Source: JBCCTX01 sp964468435 (GTDB lineage Bacteria > Bacteroidota > Bacteroidia > J057). Taken from it: a DNA stretch of 64,000 bases. Position 1 is the stretch's first letter; each line of letters opens with the position of its first letter. The notes under the pieces are model-generated. The model was not told the DNA's origin, made no database searches, and saw only the letters and a program-made list of their open reading frames with translations. This document shows, piece after piece, positions 1-8,094 of this stretch. The stretch is taken from contig CAYXVE010000017.1 in NCBI GenBank assembly GCA_964468435.1, forward strand, positions 15,985 to 79,984, in the 5' to 3' direction. A program made the translations under genes and the position numbers.

Positions 1-1
1 A

Positions 2-145
2 TGCGATGTGGTCATTGAGCCAGAATCGCTAAGCCGCTTTGACCTACTGGATAGCAGCAAAGCAGATGAGCTATACAAGGCTGGTTATGAGTATACCTTG
101 GAATATCTCAATCGAAGAAGGATGAAAAAGGGACAAATTATATAA
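2..145 (+). CDS. Patatin-like phospholipase family protein, C-terminal fragment (partial, 5' end outside window)
   Basis: An open frame runs from the left edge to a TAA at 143-145 and encodes 47 residues. The fragment contains a hydrophobic strand (CDVVIEP) followed by SRFDLLDSSKADELYKAGYE. This layout, an 'aDvvI.P' strand, then a phenylalanine/leucine-aspartate segment, then 'kAdel...Gy', is what I know from the C-terminal end of bacterial patatin/RssA-type lipid acyl hydrolases, so the missing upstream part should carry the GxSxG and Asp catalytic motifs. The gene ends just before the convergent OstA-like gene, whose stop lies 15 bp further on. The call is moderate because only the last 47 codons are visible; the catalytic core cannot be checked. 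Confidence 0.5.
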   Translation, partial: CDVVIEPESLSRFDLLDSSKADELYKAGYEYTLEYLNRRRMKKGQII

Positions 146-160
146 CCCGTCTGCTAGCTA

Positions 161-1819
161 TTATTTTTTCTGAGGACCGCTTTCTGTAGGTAACTCTTCG
201 AGTGTAGGCCGTGTAGACAGGGTTTGGCTGGCAAAGACAGGTTCTCTGGGAGACGGGACACCTGTATCATCCAGCACTGGTTTAAGGGGTCTTTCAGCTA
301 TTCTCCACCGCATATTGTCCAGACGGTATTCTTTGAACAAAACTTCATAAATGGGATAAAATTTCCCTTCTGGATTGGCCAGAAAAATGATTTTCTGTGC
401 CTGATTATCCTTGAGGTAGATGATCATCTCCTGAGAGAGGGCTTGATTCAACCCCTCGTATTCACCAGCTTCGTTTTTCGAGTAATAGATGCTTTCACTA
501 TTTCCTATCACATGTAGACGGGAGAGTTTATTATTGCTGAAATTCGCGTGTATTTCTTTTCCTTTGACCTGATTGTAACCCACAGTATCCTCCTGGGAAA
601 CGAGAAAACCATCTCTCCCTACCCACATAGAATCAGCCTTGCCATTGCTTAGTTGCAGAAAAATGGTGTCTCCAGTGAGCTGACTCTCTCCAGCCCAGAC
701 GATAGGATCTGCATGCAAAACAATCGTGGAATCTGAATACTCATAAACCAGGGAATCTGCTTTGCCTTGCATTTCGTTCATGAAAAAAGAAACATCATAA
801 TAGGCTCTAAATGTTCTTCTACCCAGAGAATCTTCAAAAGAATAAAGGGTATCTGCAAACATGTACAATGTATCATCTCCAAATAATTGAATAGCAACGG
901 CATTATCGGTGATCACACTTTCCTTTCTGGCACGGTCAAATACTCCGTAGTCGCCGACTACTTTCAAGGATGAATCTTGTTGCTCTACAATCACATTTCC
1001 TTTGGCGACCCCCATGTTCTCAGCATTATTATAGGTTAAGCTATCTGCGTAAATGGTGTAAGAAGAATCAGCCACTGAAGCACGTGAAACCAGGTTGATA
1101 AGCTTATTTTCTGTATCGTATGTGCCTGCATTGGTATGTATGATACCCTGTTCACTGGTAATCGCGGTAGGTGCCATAAATGTAGCGATCTTGGTTTCTG
1201 TGTGATAACCTAGCGTATCAGTCTCTAGGGTATAGTCTGGATTAAAGAGCACTACATCGCCTTTAAAATAAGCCTGTTTATCACGTGGGTAATATGAGCC
1301 ATCATTACTGGTCAGGATATTTACGGTATCCTGTAATTTGCCTCCGTTCTGGTAGTAGCCCCAGGCTTCATCCCGGTAATAGATCAACTGATCTGTCGTA
1401 AGCTTTACAACACTATCTGTAAGGGTAATATTCTGATAGACCTCAGCAATACGTGTATCCAGGTCATAGATTAATGTGTCACTGAATAGCTTTATGGAGT
1501 CAGACATGATTACCCTAACGTTGCCGTAAGCTTCAAGAAGGTTTTCTGTTTCAAAATGGTAGGCACTATCACAATAAAAATCAGTCGAATCCTGCAAGAG
1601 GTGTACATTGCCGACGAGCTTTTTGTAGGCTTCATCATCCCTTTTTTCAAAACTCAGGATATCTGTATTAATGATTTTTAATATTTTGGTCTGTACGGAA
1701 TCTCTATCATTGTCGAAGGCTTGAGCTTGAGCTATCGATGGTAGGAAGAAGAGACCTAAGATCCCGGCCCATAAAAGAGTAATACGTATTATTACACTTA
1801 CAAATACCACTATATTCAT
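161..1819 (-). CDS. OstA/LptA-like outer-membrane biogenesis protein
   Basis: The 552-residue protein has an N-terminal signal sequence (hydrophobic residues about 4-28, cleavage plausible after AQA near 34). Repeated beta-strand units of the OstA/LptA type follow over roughly residues 60-500: 'A.G.V.....D....aDsl.Y' patterns recur, for example LVGNVHLLQDSTDFYCDSA and GVAKGNVIVEQQDSSLKV. In Bacteroidota, proteins of this length with OstA-like repeats are annotated as OstA-like and are thought to act in LPS transport or outer-membrane assembly in the periplasm; the exact role is not established. It ends with a Pro/Glu/Thr-rich tail of about 40 residues. It is divergent from the CHAT-kinase gene. 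A CAAAGATA sequence at 1825-1832 reads TATCTTTG on the minus strand, a match to the Bacteroidota -7 box, but it lies very close to the ATG and I see no -33 partner. Confidence 0.8.
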   Translation of the reverse strand: MNIVVFVSVIIRITLLWAGILGLFFLPSIAQAQAFDNDRDSVQTKILKIINTDILSFEKRDDEAYKKLVGNVHLLQDSTDFYCDSAYHFETENLLEAYGNVRVIMSDSIKLFSDTLIYDLDTRIAEVYQNITLTDSVVKLTTDQLIYYRDEAWGYYQNGGKLQDTVNILTSNDGSYYPRDKQAYFKGDVVLFNPDYTLETDTLGYHTETKIATFMAPTAITSEQGIIHTNAGTYDTENKLINLVSRASVADSSYTIYADSLTYNNAENMGVAKGNVIVEQQDSSLKVVGDYGVFDRARKESVITDNAVAIQLFGDDTLYMFADTLYSFEDSLGRRTFRAYYDVSFFMNEMQGKADSLVYEYSDSTIVLHADPIVWAGESQLTGDTIFLQLSNGKADSMWVGRDGFLVSQEDTVGYNQVKGKEIHANFSNNKLSRLHVIGNSESIYYSKNEAGEYEGLNQALSQEMIIYLKDNQAQKIIFLANPEGKFYPIYEVLFKEYRLDNMRWRIAERPLKPVLDDTGVPSPREPVFASQTLSTRPTLEELPTESGPQKK

Positions 1820-1947
1820 AGATACAAAGATAGTACAGATTCATGATTTGTAATGGTAAAGTGTATTGTGAGAAGGAAAAAGTTGTTTATTTCATATGAA
1901 AAGTTAAAAAAAATTATCAGTTTGACTTTTTCATACTTTCGAAGAAT

Positions 1948-3609
1948 ATGAGTAGTTCTAAGAATAAAAAACCTGTTGTAGTACTTACGTTTGCCAATGA
2001 ATTTACCCCTCATGGATTTCTACGGAAACTGACATTGGAGATGAAGTCTATATTGGAGGTGTTGGAGCCTGCGATACAGAAAGATCATTGTTTTGTAAAG
2101 ATTATTCCATCTGTCAGTCAGCGAGAGATTGCAAAAGTATTTCAGGAGGAGTGGTATCAGGGGAGGATCTGGATTTTTCACTATGGAGGGCATGCAGACG
2201 AGGATGAATTATGGCTGGAAGATGGGACTGGAGAGAATAAGTCATTCTTTTCTATGGGGTTGTCGCGGTTTTTAGGCGTGCAGGAGGGTCTGAAGCTTGT
2301 ATTTCTCAATGCTTGTGCAACCTATGATCATGCCAAGTTGTTGATGGAGGCTGGAATTCATGCCGTAGTGGCTACTTCCCGCAAGATCAGTGATGAGCAG
2401 GCTACTCGTTTTGCAAGGATTTTTTATGCAGGTCTGGCAGGTGGAGCGAGTATTACGGAGTCTTTTCAGGAGGCAGAAGGTATGATCTTGGGGGAGTGGG
2501 GGGATCAATGGAGTCATGGCGATGATGCGACCAGGAGTTTATACTGGGATGATCGTGTCCCCGGGAAGACAGAATTTCCCTGGAAGTTGTTTGTCAGGGA
2601 GGGATCTGAAACATTTGTACAATTATGGCGTTTAATTTATGAACTAGAAAAAGAACAATTATCTGGAACTTTCGAGGTAGAGGATTTAATTGGTCATCGT
2701 ATTACAAACTATGAGATAAATAAGATCCTGGGACAAGGAAGGTTTGGTATTGTATATAAGGCGATTCACACAAACTTGAACAGGGAGGTTGCTATCAAGG
2801 TTTCTCACGAGGTGCTAGAAGGATATGAGCAGTTGAAGAATGTCATTTATTCAGGCAATAAGGGACTTTCTACGCTTAAGCATCCAAATGTAGTAGCTTT
2901 TTATGATGCAGGTGAAATGGAAGTCATGGGACAAAAGCGAATTTACGTGGTGATGGAGATGGTGAATGGAGAGAGACTTGATAAAATGGATCTGGGAATA
3001 CCGTTTATGAATAAGAGTCAGATACAGGACTTGGTCAAAATGGTTATTGCCATCACTACAGGGCTATATGCAGCACACAATACGAAGTTTATTGATGCTT
3101 CAGGGATGCCAATAGAAGGATTTGTGCATGGAAACCTAAAACCTAGAAAAATTATTTTTACGAGTGAAGGTATACCTAAGATTATAGACTTTTTATTCAC
3201 AGATCTTGCACGTTCACCTATGATTAAAATGGACCTGCCGGAGACGGTATTAAATTATTATAAAGGAGAACGGCTTGAAGATTATTATCCACCTGAAGTG
3301 ATTAATGGAACAGCGACGTTGAACAAACAGACAGATATTTTTTCGTTGGGGGCTGTTTTTCTCGAAGTAATAATGTCCAAAAAATTAAGTCAGGTAAAGT
3401 TTTCGAGTGGTGAAGAGTTGGAAGATCTATTTAAACGGAGGAATAAAATGTTACCCAAAAATCTGAGTAAGGTTATATATAAAGCAACCCATCCCAATTC
3501 TGCTAAGCGATATCAGCGAGTAGATGAAATGATAGATGACCTCATGAAATCCACCTCTTATCTCGAACGTCTTACATACCGCTTGAGGAGAAAATTTGCT
3601 GATTTTTGA
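1948..3609 (+). CDS. CHAT (caspase-like) protease domain fused to a degenerate Ser/Thr protein kinase domain
   Basis: This 553-residue protein has no signal peptide or membrane segment and should be cytoplasmic. Residues about 8-205 form a CHAT-type caspase-like domain. A core strand ends in FHYGGHAD, placing a candidate catalytic His at 82, and a second strand LVFLNACATY places the candidate catalytic Cys at 123. Residues about 253-540 form a protein kinase fold: glycine loop GQGRFG (262-267), VAIK lysine (284), hinge near 334-340, catalytic loop HGNLKPRK (394-401), metal motif DFL (414-416), PPE (448-450) and DIFSLG (463-468). The HRD aspartate is replaced by Asn396 and the loop asparagine by Lys401, so catalysis is doubtful and a pseudokinase role is likely. 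The gene stands alone, divergent from the OstA-like gene. CHAT proteases are effectors of cell-death and immune systems in other bacteria; a similar role here is inference. Confidence 0.85.
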   Translation: MSSSKNKKPVVVLTFANEFTPHGFLRKLTLEMKSILEVLEPAIQKDHCFVKIIPSVSQREIAKVFQEEWYQGRIWIFHYGGHADEDELWLEDGTGENKSFFSMGLSRFLGVQEGLKLVFLNACATYDHAKLLMEAGIHAVVATSRKISDEQATRFARIFYAGLAGGASITESFQEAEGMILGEWGDQWSHGDDATRSLYWDDRVPGKTEFPWKLFVREGSETFVQLWRLIYELEKEQLSGTFEVEDLIGHRITNYEINKILGQGRFGIVYKAIHTNLNREVAIKVSHEVLEGYEQLKNVIYSGNKGLSTLKHPNVVAFYDAGEMEVMGQKRIYVVMEMVNGERLDKMDLGIPFMNKSQIQDLVKMVIAITTGLYAAHNTKFIDASGMPIEGFVHGNLKPRKIIFTSEGIPKIIDFLFTDLARSPMIKMDLPETVLNYYKGERLEDYYPPEVINGTATLNKQTDIFSLGAVFLEVIMSKKLSQVKFSSGEELEDLFKRRNKMLPKNLSKVIYKATHPNSAKRYQRVDEMIDDLMKSTSYLERLTYRLRRKFADF

Positions 3610-3994
3610 AATTTAGTGCAATAAGTTAAAAACAAAAAGCGTATTACTTAAAAAGTTTTTACTTCCTATTGTAAAATAATTTGAGAATCGTTAGAAGTAG
3701 TTAATTTCCAGCGAGTTGTTGATCAACTATTGGGAAAGTGGTACGGGATAAAAAAATGATGATTATATGAGATAGTAGAATTTGCAAAATTTTAAAAACC
3801 TTACAATTTTTTGAATCAATATTACGTTTTTATCGTACTTATAAAGTTATACAGCACAATAAATTTAAGTGAGTTAACTTAAATGGAAAATTGAAAAATT
3901 ATATAATTTATAATAAGCGATTCAGGTTAATTACGTAAATTGCATAAAGTATTTAGTTAAGTGTTCATTTTTTAATCATAATAATGGAAAGGTT
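3610..3994. other. AT-rich intergenic region upstream of the MarR gene
   Basis: These 385 bp contain no credible reading frame. They are strongly AT-rich and hold one clear palindrome (3863-3884, listed separately) plus a repeat of its half-site core TTAAGTG at 3957-3963. I see no convincing complete Bacteroidota promoter and no terminator hairpin after the CHAT-kinase gene. Confidence 0.6.
3863..3884. promoter_or_regulatory. 22-bp palindrome, candidate MarR operator
   Basis: The sequence is a perfect inverted repeat with 8-bp arms, ATTTAAGT and ACTTAAAT, and a 6-bp spacer GAGTTA. It lies 111 bp before the MarR start codon in an otherwise gene-free stretch. MarR dimers typically bind imperfect palindromes of about 16-20 bp upstream of their own gene, which fits. 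A second copy of the half-site core TTAAGTG occurs at 3957-3963, closer to the gene. Binding is inferred from position and symmetry only. Confidence 0.45.
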
Positions 3995-4441
3995 ATGGCA
4001 CAGTCTAATGGAGCGATGAAACCCAATGGGGTATCCAATATGGCCATTTTAGAGAAACAACTTTTTTCTATGCGTGATGCATTCAGACATCACCAAAACG
4101 ATATCCGTAGAAAATATAAAATATCTTCTACTGAAATGGAGATTATCCTCTACATATCGGAAAGTGGTCCGCAGCGAATGAAAAGTGTAGGAGAGCATTT
4201 CGATATCAAGTTCAGCACGCTTACTAGCCTGGTGGACAAAATCGAGCGTCTCAACCTGGTGAAGCGTGTTAACTCAAAGGAAGACAGAAGGTCTATCCTG
4301 ATTACACTGACTTCCAAGGGCAGGAAAATGCTGGAGGAGTATGATCAGCAGATTACTAGTCTGGCTGAACGAATCTCCAATAGCTCACAAGTAGATAGCA
4401 TCCAGGCAATCGTCAATGGCTTGGGTAAGGTTGGCAGCTAA
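3995..4441 (+). CDS. MarR-family winged-helix transcriptional regulator
   Basis: The 148-residue protein is the usual MarR length. It has a helical N-terminus, a helix-turn-helix at about residues 60-85 (RMKSVGEHF then FSTLTSLVDKIERL), and a wing with the diagnostic MarR pattern EDRRSILITLTSKG at about 101-114. The C-terminal helix completes the dimer interface and ends with a short Gly-rich tail. MarR proteins bind palindromic DNA as dimers and are usually released by a small ligand or by oxidation; there is no Cys in this protein, which argues against thiol-based sensing. The palindrome at 3863-3884 is a candidate own operator. The downstream lipoprotein gene starts 154 bp later, so co-transcription is uncertain. 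The regulated target is unknown. Confidence 0.85.
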   Translation: MAQSNGAMKPNGVSNMAILEKQLFSMRDAFRHHQNDIRRKYKISSTEMEIILYISESGPQRMKSVGEHFDIKFSTLTSLVDKIERLNLVKRVNSKEDRRSILITLTSKGRKMLEEYDQQITSLAERISNSSQVDSIQAIVNGLGKVGS

Positions 4442-4470
4442 TTGTCTAGGCTACCATTAGTACAGAGAAA

Positions 4471-4545
4471 GGTCTGTTTCCTGAGTATGTTTTGACAAAG
4501 AATTTGTAGAGATCAAATAATATCACGAAAAAGTCAGGAACAGCC
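4471..4545 (+). repeat. Inverted repeat with long loop after MarR gene, possible terminator
   Basis: The segment GGTCTGTTTCCTGA (4471-4484) pairs with TCAGGAACAGCC (4534-4545) through a 7-bp TTCCTGA/TCAGGAA core, then CTG/CAG and GG/CC across single-base bulges. The 3' arm is followed by TTTTGAATTTTG. The 49-nt loop is long for an intrinsic terminator, so this is only a candidate for the end of the MarR transcript. Confidence 0.3.
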
Positions 4546-4594
4546 TTTTGAATTTTGCCTTTACCTATCTACCTTAAAGGAAGATTGACTTATC

Positions 4595-5098
4595 ATGCGC
4601 CATTGGCATTTGTGCGTTGTACTAATCACCTTGTTGGGGTGCAATCCATTTGCACCAGCTTACGATGCAGAGGGCTTAGGGGATAGAAATCTTTTGGGGG
4701 ACCCTACCACAGTAGATGGATATTTTCAGCTATTTAAGAATTCATATGAATTGCGAGATACCACGCTCTACGGCCGCTTGTTTGCCCAAGATTTTATCTT
4801 TACTTACTACGACTTCGAGCAGGGACAGGAAATAAGCTGGGATCGGGCAACAGAAATGAACATTTCCTTCAATTTATTTCGTTCAGTGCGCCTGATTATC
4901 CTGGATTGGAATTACTATATACAATTGGATACTAGCCTGGTCTCAGAAGCTTTGGTAATACGCAGCTTTAATTTGTATATTGAGCAGGATGATGAATTAG
5001 CTTTTAATGGTACAGGTAGAGCCAGATTCAGACTGAAACGGGACGAGCCTGGTGATCCATGGAAAGCTGTCTCATGGTTCGATGACTCTGATTTCTAG
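4595..5098 (+). CDS. Lipoprotein with NTF2-like fold, function unknown
   Basis: The 167-residue protein begins with a short lipoprotein signal (hydrophobic residues 6-14, lipobox LLGC with Cys16). The rest has the pattern of an NTF2/SnoaL-like cone: an N-terminal helix pair (TVDGYFQLFKNSYELRDTTLYGRLF), the segment DFIFTYYD, and long beta strands ending in GTGRARFRLKR and a final KAVSWFDD strand. Such small domains bind ligands or mediate contacts; I cannot assign an activity. It heads a tightly spaced + strand run: the next gene begins 3 bp after its stop. Its location just before two PAP2 phosphatases may point to a cell-envelope role, which is inference. Confidence 0.6.
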   Translation: MRHWHLCVVLITLLGCNPFAPAYDAEGLGDRNLLGDPTTVDGYFQLFKNSYELRDTTLYGRLFAQDFIFTYYDFEQGQEISWDRATEMNISFNLFRSVRLIILDWNYYIQLDTSLVSEALVIRSFNLYIEQDDELAFNGTGRARFRLKRDEPGDPWKAVSWFDDSDF

Positions 5099-5101
5099 CA
5101 A

Positions 5102-5866
5102 TTGAATACGCTTAATAGTCAATCACTCACTACAGGTCAGGCATTCAGTAGAATATCCTATTTTCTAGGGGCGTTCTTTAGCTTCTGGTTTGCAGGTTTC
5201 ATTTTTTTGATACTTTGGGGTTACCAGGAAAGTTTTCTCAGGCTCAACGCTCTGAATATTCCATGGCTTGATCGTATTATGCCTCATTATACCCATCTGG
5301 GAGATGGCGTTACGATCAGTATCATATTTATGTGGATCGTTTTGCCCAGAAACAAAGCTGTTGTACTGAGTATGCTTATTTCCCTACTATTAGTATCGCT
5401 TAGTATTTTTTTATTTAAATCGTATGTATTTCCGGACTGGGACCGGCCCTTGAGGGTATTTGACACAGTTCAACATTTTCACTATATCAGCCTGGACAGG
5501 CTTACCAGGCACGCTTTCCCTTCAGGTCATAGTGCAGCTGCTGCGGCAATGTTTACGATTATAGCTTTTTATCTGGAAAACGGGAGGTGGTACAGAGGTA
5601 TACTTCTTGGTATGTTGGCCGTAAGTATAGCTTATTCAAGACTTTATATCGGTGTGCACTTTCTGGGAGATATCCTGGCAGGTACGCTACTGGGACTCGC
5701 GTTGGCAATGCTAGTCTTAGCGTGGATGTACCCTGTTTTTGCCCGTTATTTTAGCAAATTAAATAAACAAGGGCATAGATGGTGGTACTGGAGCTTGTAC
5801 CTCTTGGGGGCAATTGCTATATTTATCAACATTAACAACTTCTATCAGATATATGTGAATGGTTGA
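5102..5866 (+). CDS. PAP2-family membrane phosphatase (first of a tandem pair), TTG start
   Basis: The 254-residue protein has about six membrane segments and the three acid-phosphatase motifs: a lysine followed by DRP (near residue 110-118), FPSGHS (near 139-144), and SRLYIGVHFLGD (near 179-190). PAP2 enzymes dephosphorylate lipid phosphates such as undecaprenyl-diphosphate, phosphatidic acid or phosphatidylglycerol phosphate at the membrane. The spacing between Lys and Arg-Pro in motif 1 is longer than the usual six residues. The upstream stop of the lipoprotein gene is in the same frame at 5096-5098, and the only start that keeps the first membrane helix is TTG at 5102, so a non-ATG start is likely. 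The 3' end overlaps the next PAP2 gene by 8 bp, implying coupled translation. Confidence 0.88.
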   Translation: MNTLNSQSLTTGQAFSRISYFLGAFFSFWFAGFIFLILWGYQESFLRLNALNIPWLDRIMPHYTHLGDGVTISIIFMWIVLPRNKAVVLSMLISLLLVSLSIFLFKSYVFPDWDRPLRVFDTVQHFHYISLDRLTRHAFPSGHSAAAAAMFTIIAFYLENGRWYRGILLGMLAVSIAYSRLYIGVHFLGDILAGTLLGLALAMLVLAWMYPVFARYFSKLNKQGHRWWYWSLYLLGAIAIFININNFYQIYVNG

Positions 5867-6434
5867 TCACCTGGAATCAGCTGACAAGTTACTTTTTAGA
5901 TGGCTAAACCTTGCAGGAAATCCTTTTGGAGATACCTTCATGTATTTGGTCAGCACCAAAACCTTCTGGATACCTTTCTATATTGTCATTTTACTGATAA
6001 CTTTCCAGAGCAACGGCTGGAAATCCATGTCGGGGTTACTTATCGGTATTCTGATTGCAGTAGGATTGAGCGATTTCACAACCTCAGGTGTACTCAAGCC
6101 CCTGGTAGAACGCTATCGTCCATGCCGGCCTGAAGCAGATTTGTCCTTTATCGTCCACACCATCAGAGACAAATGTGGTGGTTATTATGGATTTGCTTCA
6201 TCTCATGCAGCCAATTTTTTTGCTATGGCTACATTCCTCAGCAAATACTTTCAGCGGCGTTACTGGTCATGGACATTTTTTCTGTGTGCAGGACTGGTTG
6301 CATATAGCAGGGTTTATATGGGAGTTCACTATCCAGGTGATGTCATTGCAGGTGGCTTGATCGGTACGATTTGGAGTCTCGTCGTCTACTGGGTTTACGT
6401 ACGATTACCTAGAATCTGGGAAAAAATCCTTTAG
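5859..6434 (+). CDS. PAP2-family membrane phosphatase (second of a tandem pair)
   Basis: The 191-residue protein carries KPLVERYRP (canonical K-x6-RP), a motif 2 reading FASSHAAN where the usual PSGH is changed to SSHA, and SRVYMGVHYPGD. Catalytic His residues of motifs 2 and 3 are kept. In Bacteroidota a PAP2 protein of this size is common and usually called phosphatase PAP2 family protein; undecaprenyl-diphosphate or lipid A-linked phosphate are plausible substrates. It overlaps the upstream PAP2 gene by 8 bp and ends 19 bp before pyrG. The two paralogues differ in length and in motif 2, so they probably have different substrates. Confidence 0.88.
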   Translation: MVDHLESADKLLFRWLNLAGNPFGDTFMYLVSTKTFWIPFYIVILLITFQSNGWKSMSGLLIGILIAVGLSDFTTSGVLKPLVERYRPCRPEADLSFIVHTIRDKCGGYYGFASSHAANFFAMATFLSKYFQRRYWSWTFFLCAGLVAYSRVYMGVHYPGDVIAGGLIGTIWSLVVYWVYVRLPRIWEKIL

Positions 6435-6439
6435 ATTTG
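6432..6439 (+). promoter_or_regulatory. Possible -7 box upstream of pyrG
   Basis: TAGATTTG matches the Bacteroidota -7 consensus TAnnTTTG and sits 14 bp before the pyrG ATG, overlapping the stop codon of the PAP2 gene. No TTTG or TTG element is visible about 20 bp upstream, so it may be a chance match. Confidence 0.25.
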
Positions 6440-6453
6440 CGAAAACTTAATTC

Positions 6454-8094
6454 ATGAGCGAAGTTACAAAATACATATTCGTAACCGGAGGTGTGACCTC
6501 TTCACTGGGTAAAGGAATACTGGCAGCTTCCCTGGCAAAGCTGCTACAATTACGCGGTTACAGGGTAACTATCCAGAAGTTTGATCCATATATCAACATC
6601 GATCCTGGTACGCTTAATCCCTATGAGCATGGAGAGTGCTACGTTACGATCGATGGTGCTGAGACTGATCTGGACTTGGGGCATTATGAGCGTTTTTTGA
6701 ATGTACATACCACACAAGCCAATAATGTAACGACGGGTAGGGTATATAAGACCGTGATTCAAAAGGAACGCAAGGGTGATTACGGTGGTAAAACGGTTCA
6801 GGTAATCCCGCATATAACGGATGAAATTATACGCCGTTTTTCTTTGTTAAATGAAAACGCAGACGATCAGTATGATATTATTATCACAGAAATTGGAGGC
6901 ACAGTGGGTGATATAGAGTCTCTGCCATACATTGAAGCTTTGCGTCAGTTTAGGTATGATTTTGGAGAAGAACACTGTCTGGTCATACATCTTACCCTCG
7001 TGCCTTATCTGGGTGCGACTGGAGAACTAAAAACCAAGCCTACTCAGCATTCAGTTAAGTTGCTACTTACTTCGGGAGTACAGCCAGATATTCTGGTATG
7101 TAGGACGGAGTCTCAGAGTCTGGCGGTGGATGTAAGAAAAAAGGTGGCAAAATTTTGTAATGTAAAGCTCGAAGCTGTCATCGAGAATATGAATGCTCCA
7201 TCTATCTATGATGTTCCCTTTCTTCTGAGTAAGGAACATTTAGATAGGGTAGCCCTGAAGTATTTGTCTTTGCCACTTAGGAAAGAGCCTGATTTCTCAT
7301 ATTGGAAGCATTTTATATCCCGGTTAAAAAACCCTTCTGATGAAGTTCAGATCGGCCTAGTGGGTAAATATGTGGAACTACACGATGCTTATCTGTCCAT
7401 AGCAGAGTCATTGAAAATTGCAGCGGCAGAGAATGAAATGGCAGTGGATATCAAATGGATACATTCAGAGGATGTGAATCATGAGAATGTAAACAGATGG
7501 CTGAGAGGATTGGATGGAATCCTGGTAGCTCCGGGTTTTGGTGAGAGAGGGTTTGAAGGTAAAATTGTCAGTGCGGAATATGCCCGAACCAACAAAATAC
7601 CTTTTCTGGGTATATGTCTGGGAATGCAGGCTGCAGTCATAGAATTTGGCCGGAATGTGATTGGGCTTGTGGGCTGTAATAGTACAGAGTTTCAGGCGGA
7701 TACTCCTTACGCTGTCATTGATATGATGGAGGCCCAGAAGGAAGTCATCCAACTGGGAGGTACGATGCGCCTGGGACAATACAAGTGCAATCTAAAGCAG
7801 GGTACCCTTGCTCATAGGACATATCAGAAAAATATGATTAATGAGCGACACCGTCATCGATATGAATTCAACAACGATTTCAAAGCTCAGTATGAAGGGC
7901 ATGGGATGGTATTGAGCGGTATCAATCCGGGTACAGAACTGGTCGAGATCATAGAAATCCCAGATCATCCATTTTTTATTGGGACACAGTTTCATCCGGA
8001 ATACAGTTGTACAGTTGAAAATCCCCATCCCTTATTTCAAATGTTTATCTTAGCAGCTCAGGAATATAAATTAAATCATAAGATTTTGACATGA
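6454..8094 (+). CDS. pyrG: CTP synthase
   Basis: The 546-residue, full-length enzyme makes CTP from UTP, ATP and glutamine, the last step of pyrimidine nucleotide synthesis. The amidoligase domain (1-270) has the P-loop TSSLGKGI (15-22), the UTP-binding stretch KFDPYINIDPGTLNP (42-56) and EIGGTVGDIES (146-156). The glutamine amidotransferase domain (about 298-540) has GFGERG (361-366), the nucleophile Cys388 in GICLGMQ, and the His514/Glu516 pair in QFHPE. All catalytic residues are present. Its stop overlaps the tsaD start (ATGA at 8091-8094), so the two are translationally coupled. Confidence 0.98.
   Translation: MSEVTKYIFVTGGVTSSLGKGILAASLAKLLQLRGYRVTIQKFDPYINIDPGTLNPYEHGECYVTIDGAETDLDLGHYERFLNVHTTQANNVTTGRVYKTVIQKERKGDYGGKTVQVIPHITDEIIRRFSLLNENADDQYDIIITEIGGTVGDIESLPYIEALRQFRYDFGEEHCLVIHLTLVPYLGATGELKTKPTQHSVKLLLTSGVQPDILVCRTESQSLAVDVRKKVAKFCNVKLEAVIENMNAPSIYDVPFLLSKEHLDRVALKYLSLPLRKEPDFSYWKHFISRLKNPSDEVQIGLVGKYVELHDAYLSIAESLKIAAAENEMAVDIKWIHSEDVNHENVNRWLRGLDGILVAPGFGERGFEGKIVSAEYARTNKIPFLGICLGMQAAVIEFGRNVIGLVGCNSTEFQADTPYAVIDMMEAQKEVIQLGGTMRLGQYKCNLKQGTLAHRTYQKNMINERHRHRYEFNNDFKAQYEGHGMVLSGINPGTELVEIIEIPDHPFFIGTQFHPEYSCTVENPHPLFQMFILAAQEYKLNHKILT

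Noticed and set aside
1780..1800. Palindrome TAATACGTATTA inside the OstA-like gene
   Set aside because: It lies in the signal-peptide codons of the OstA-like gene; the symmetry is likely chance in AT-rich coding sequence and no regulator or second copy supports an operator.
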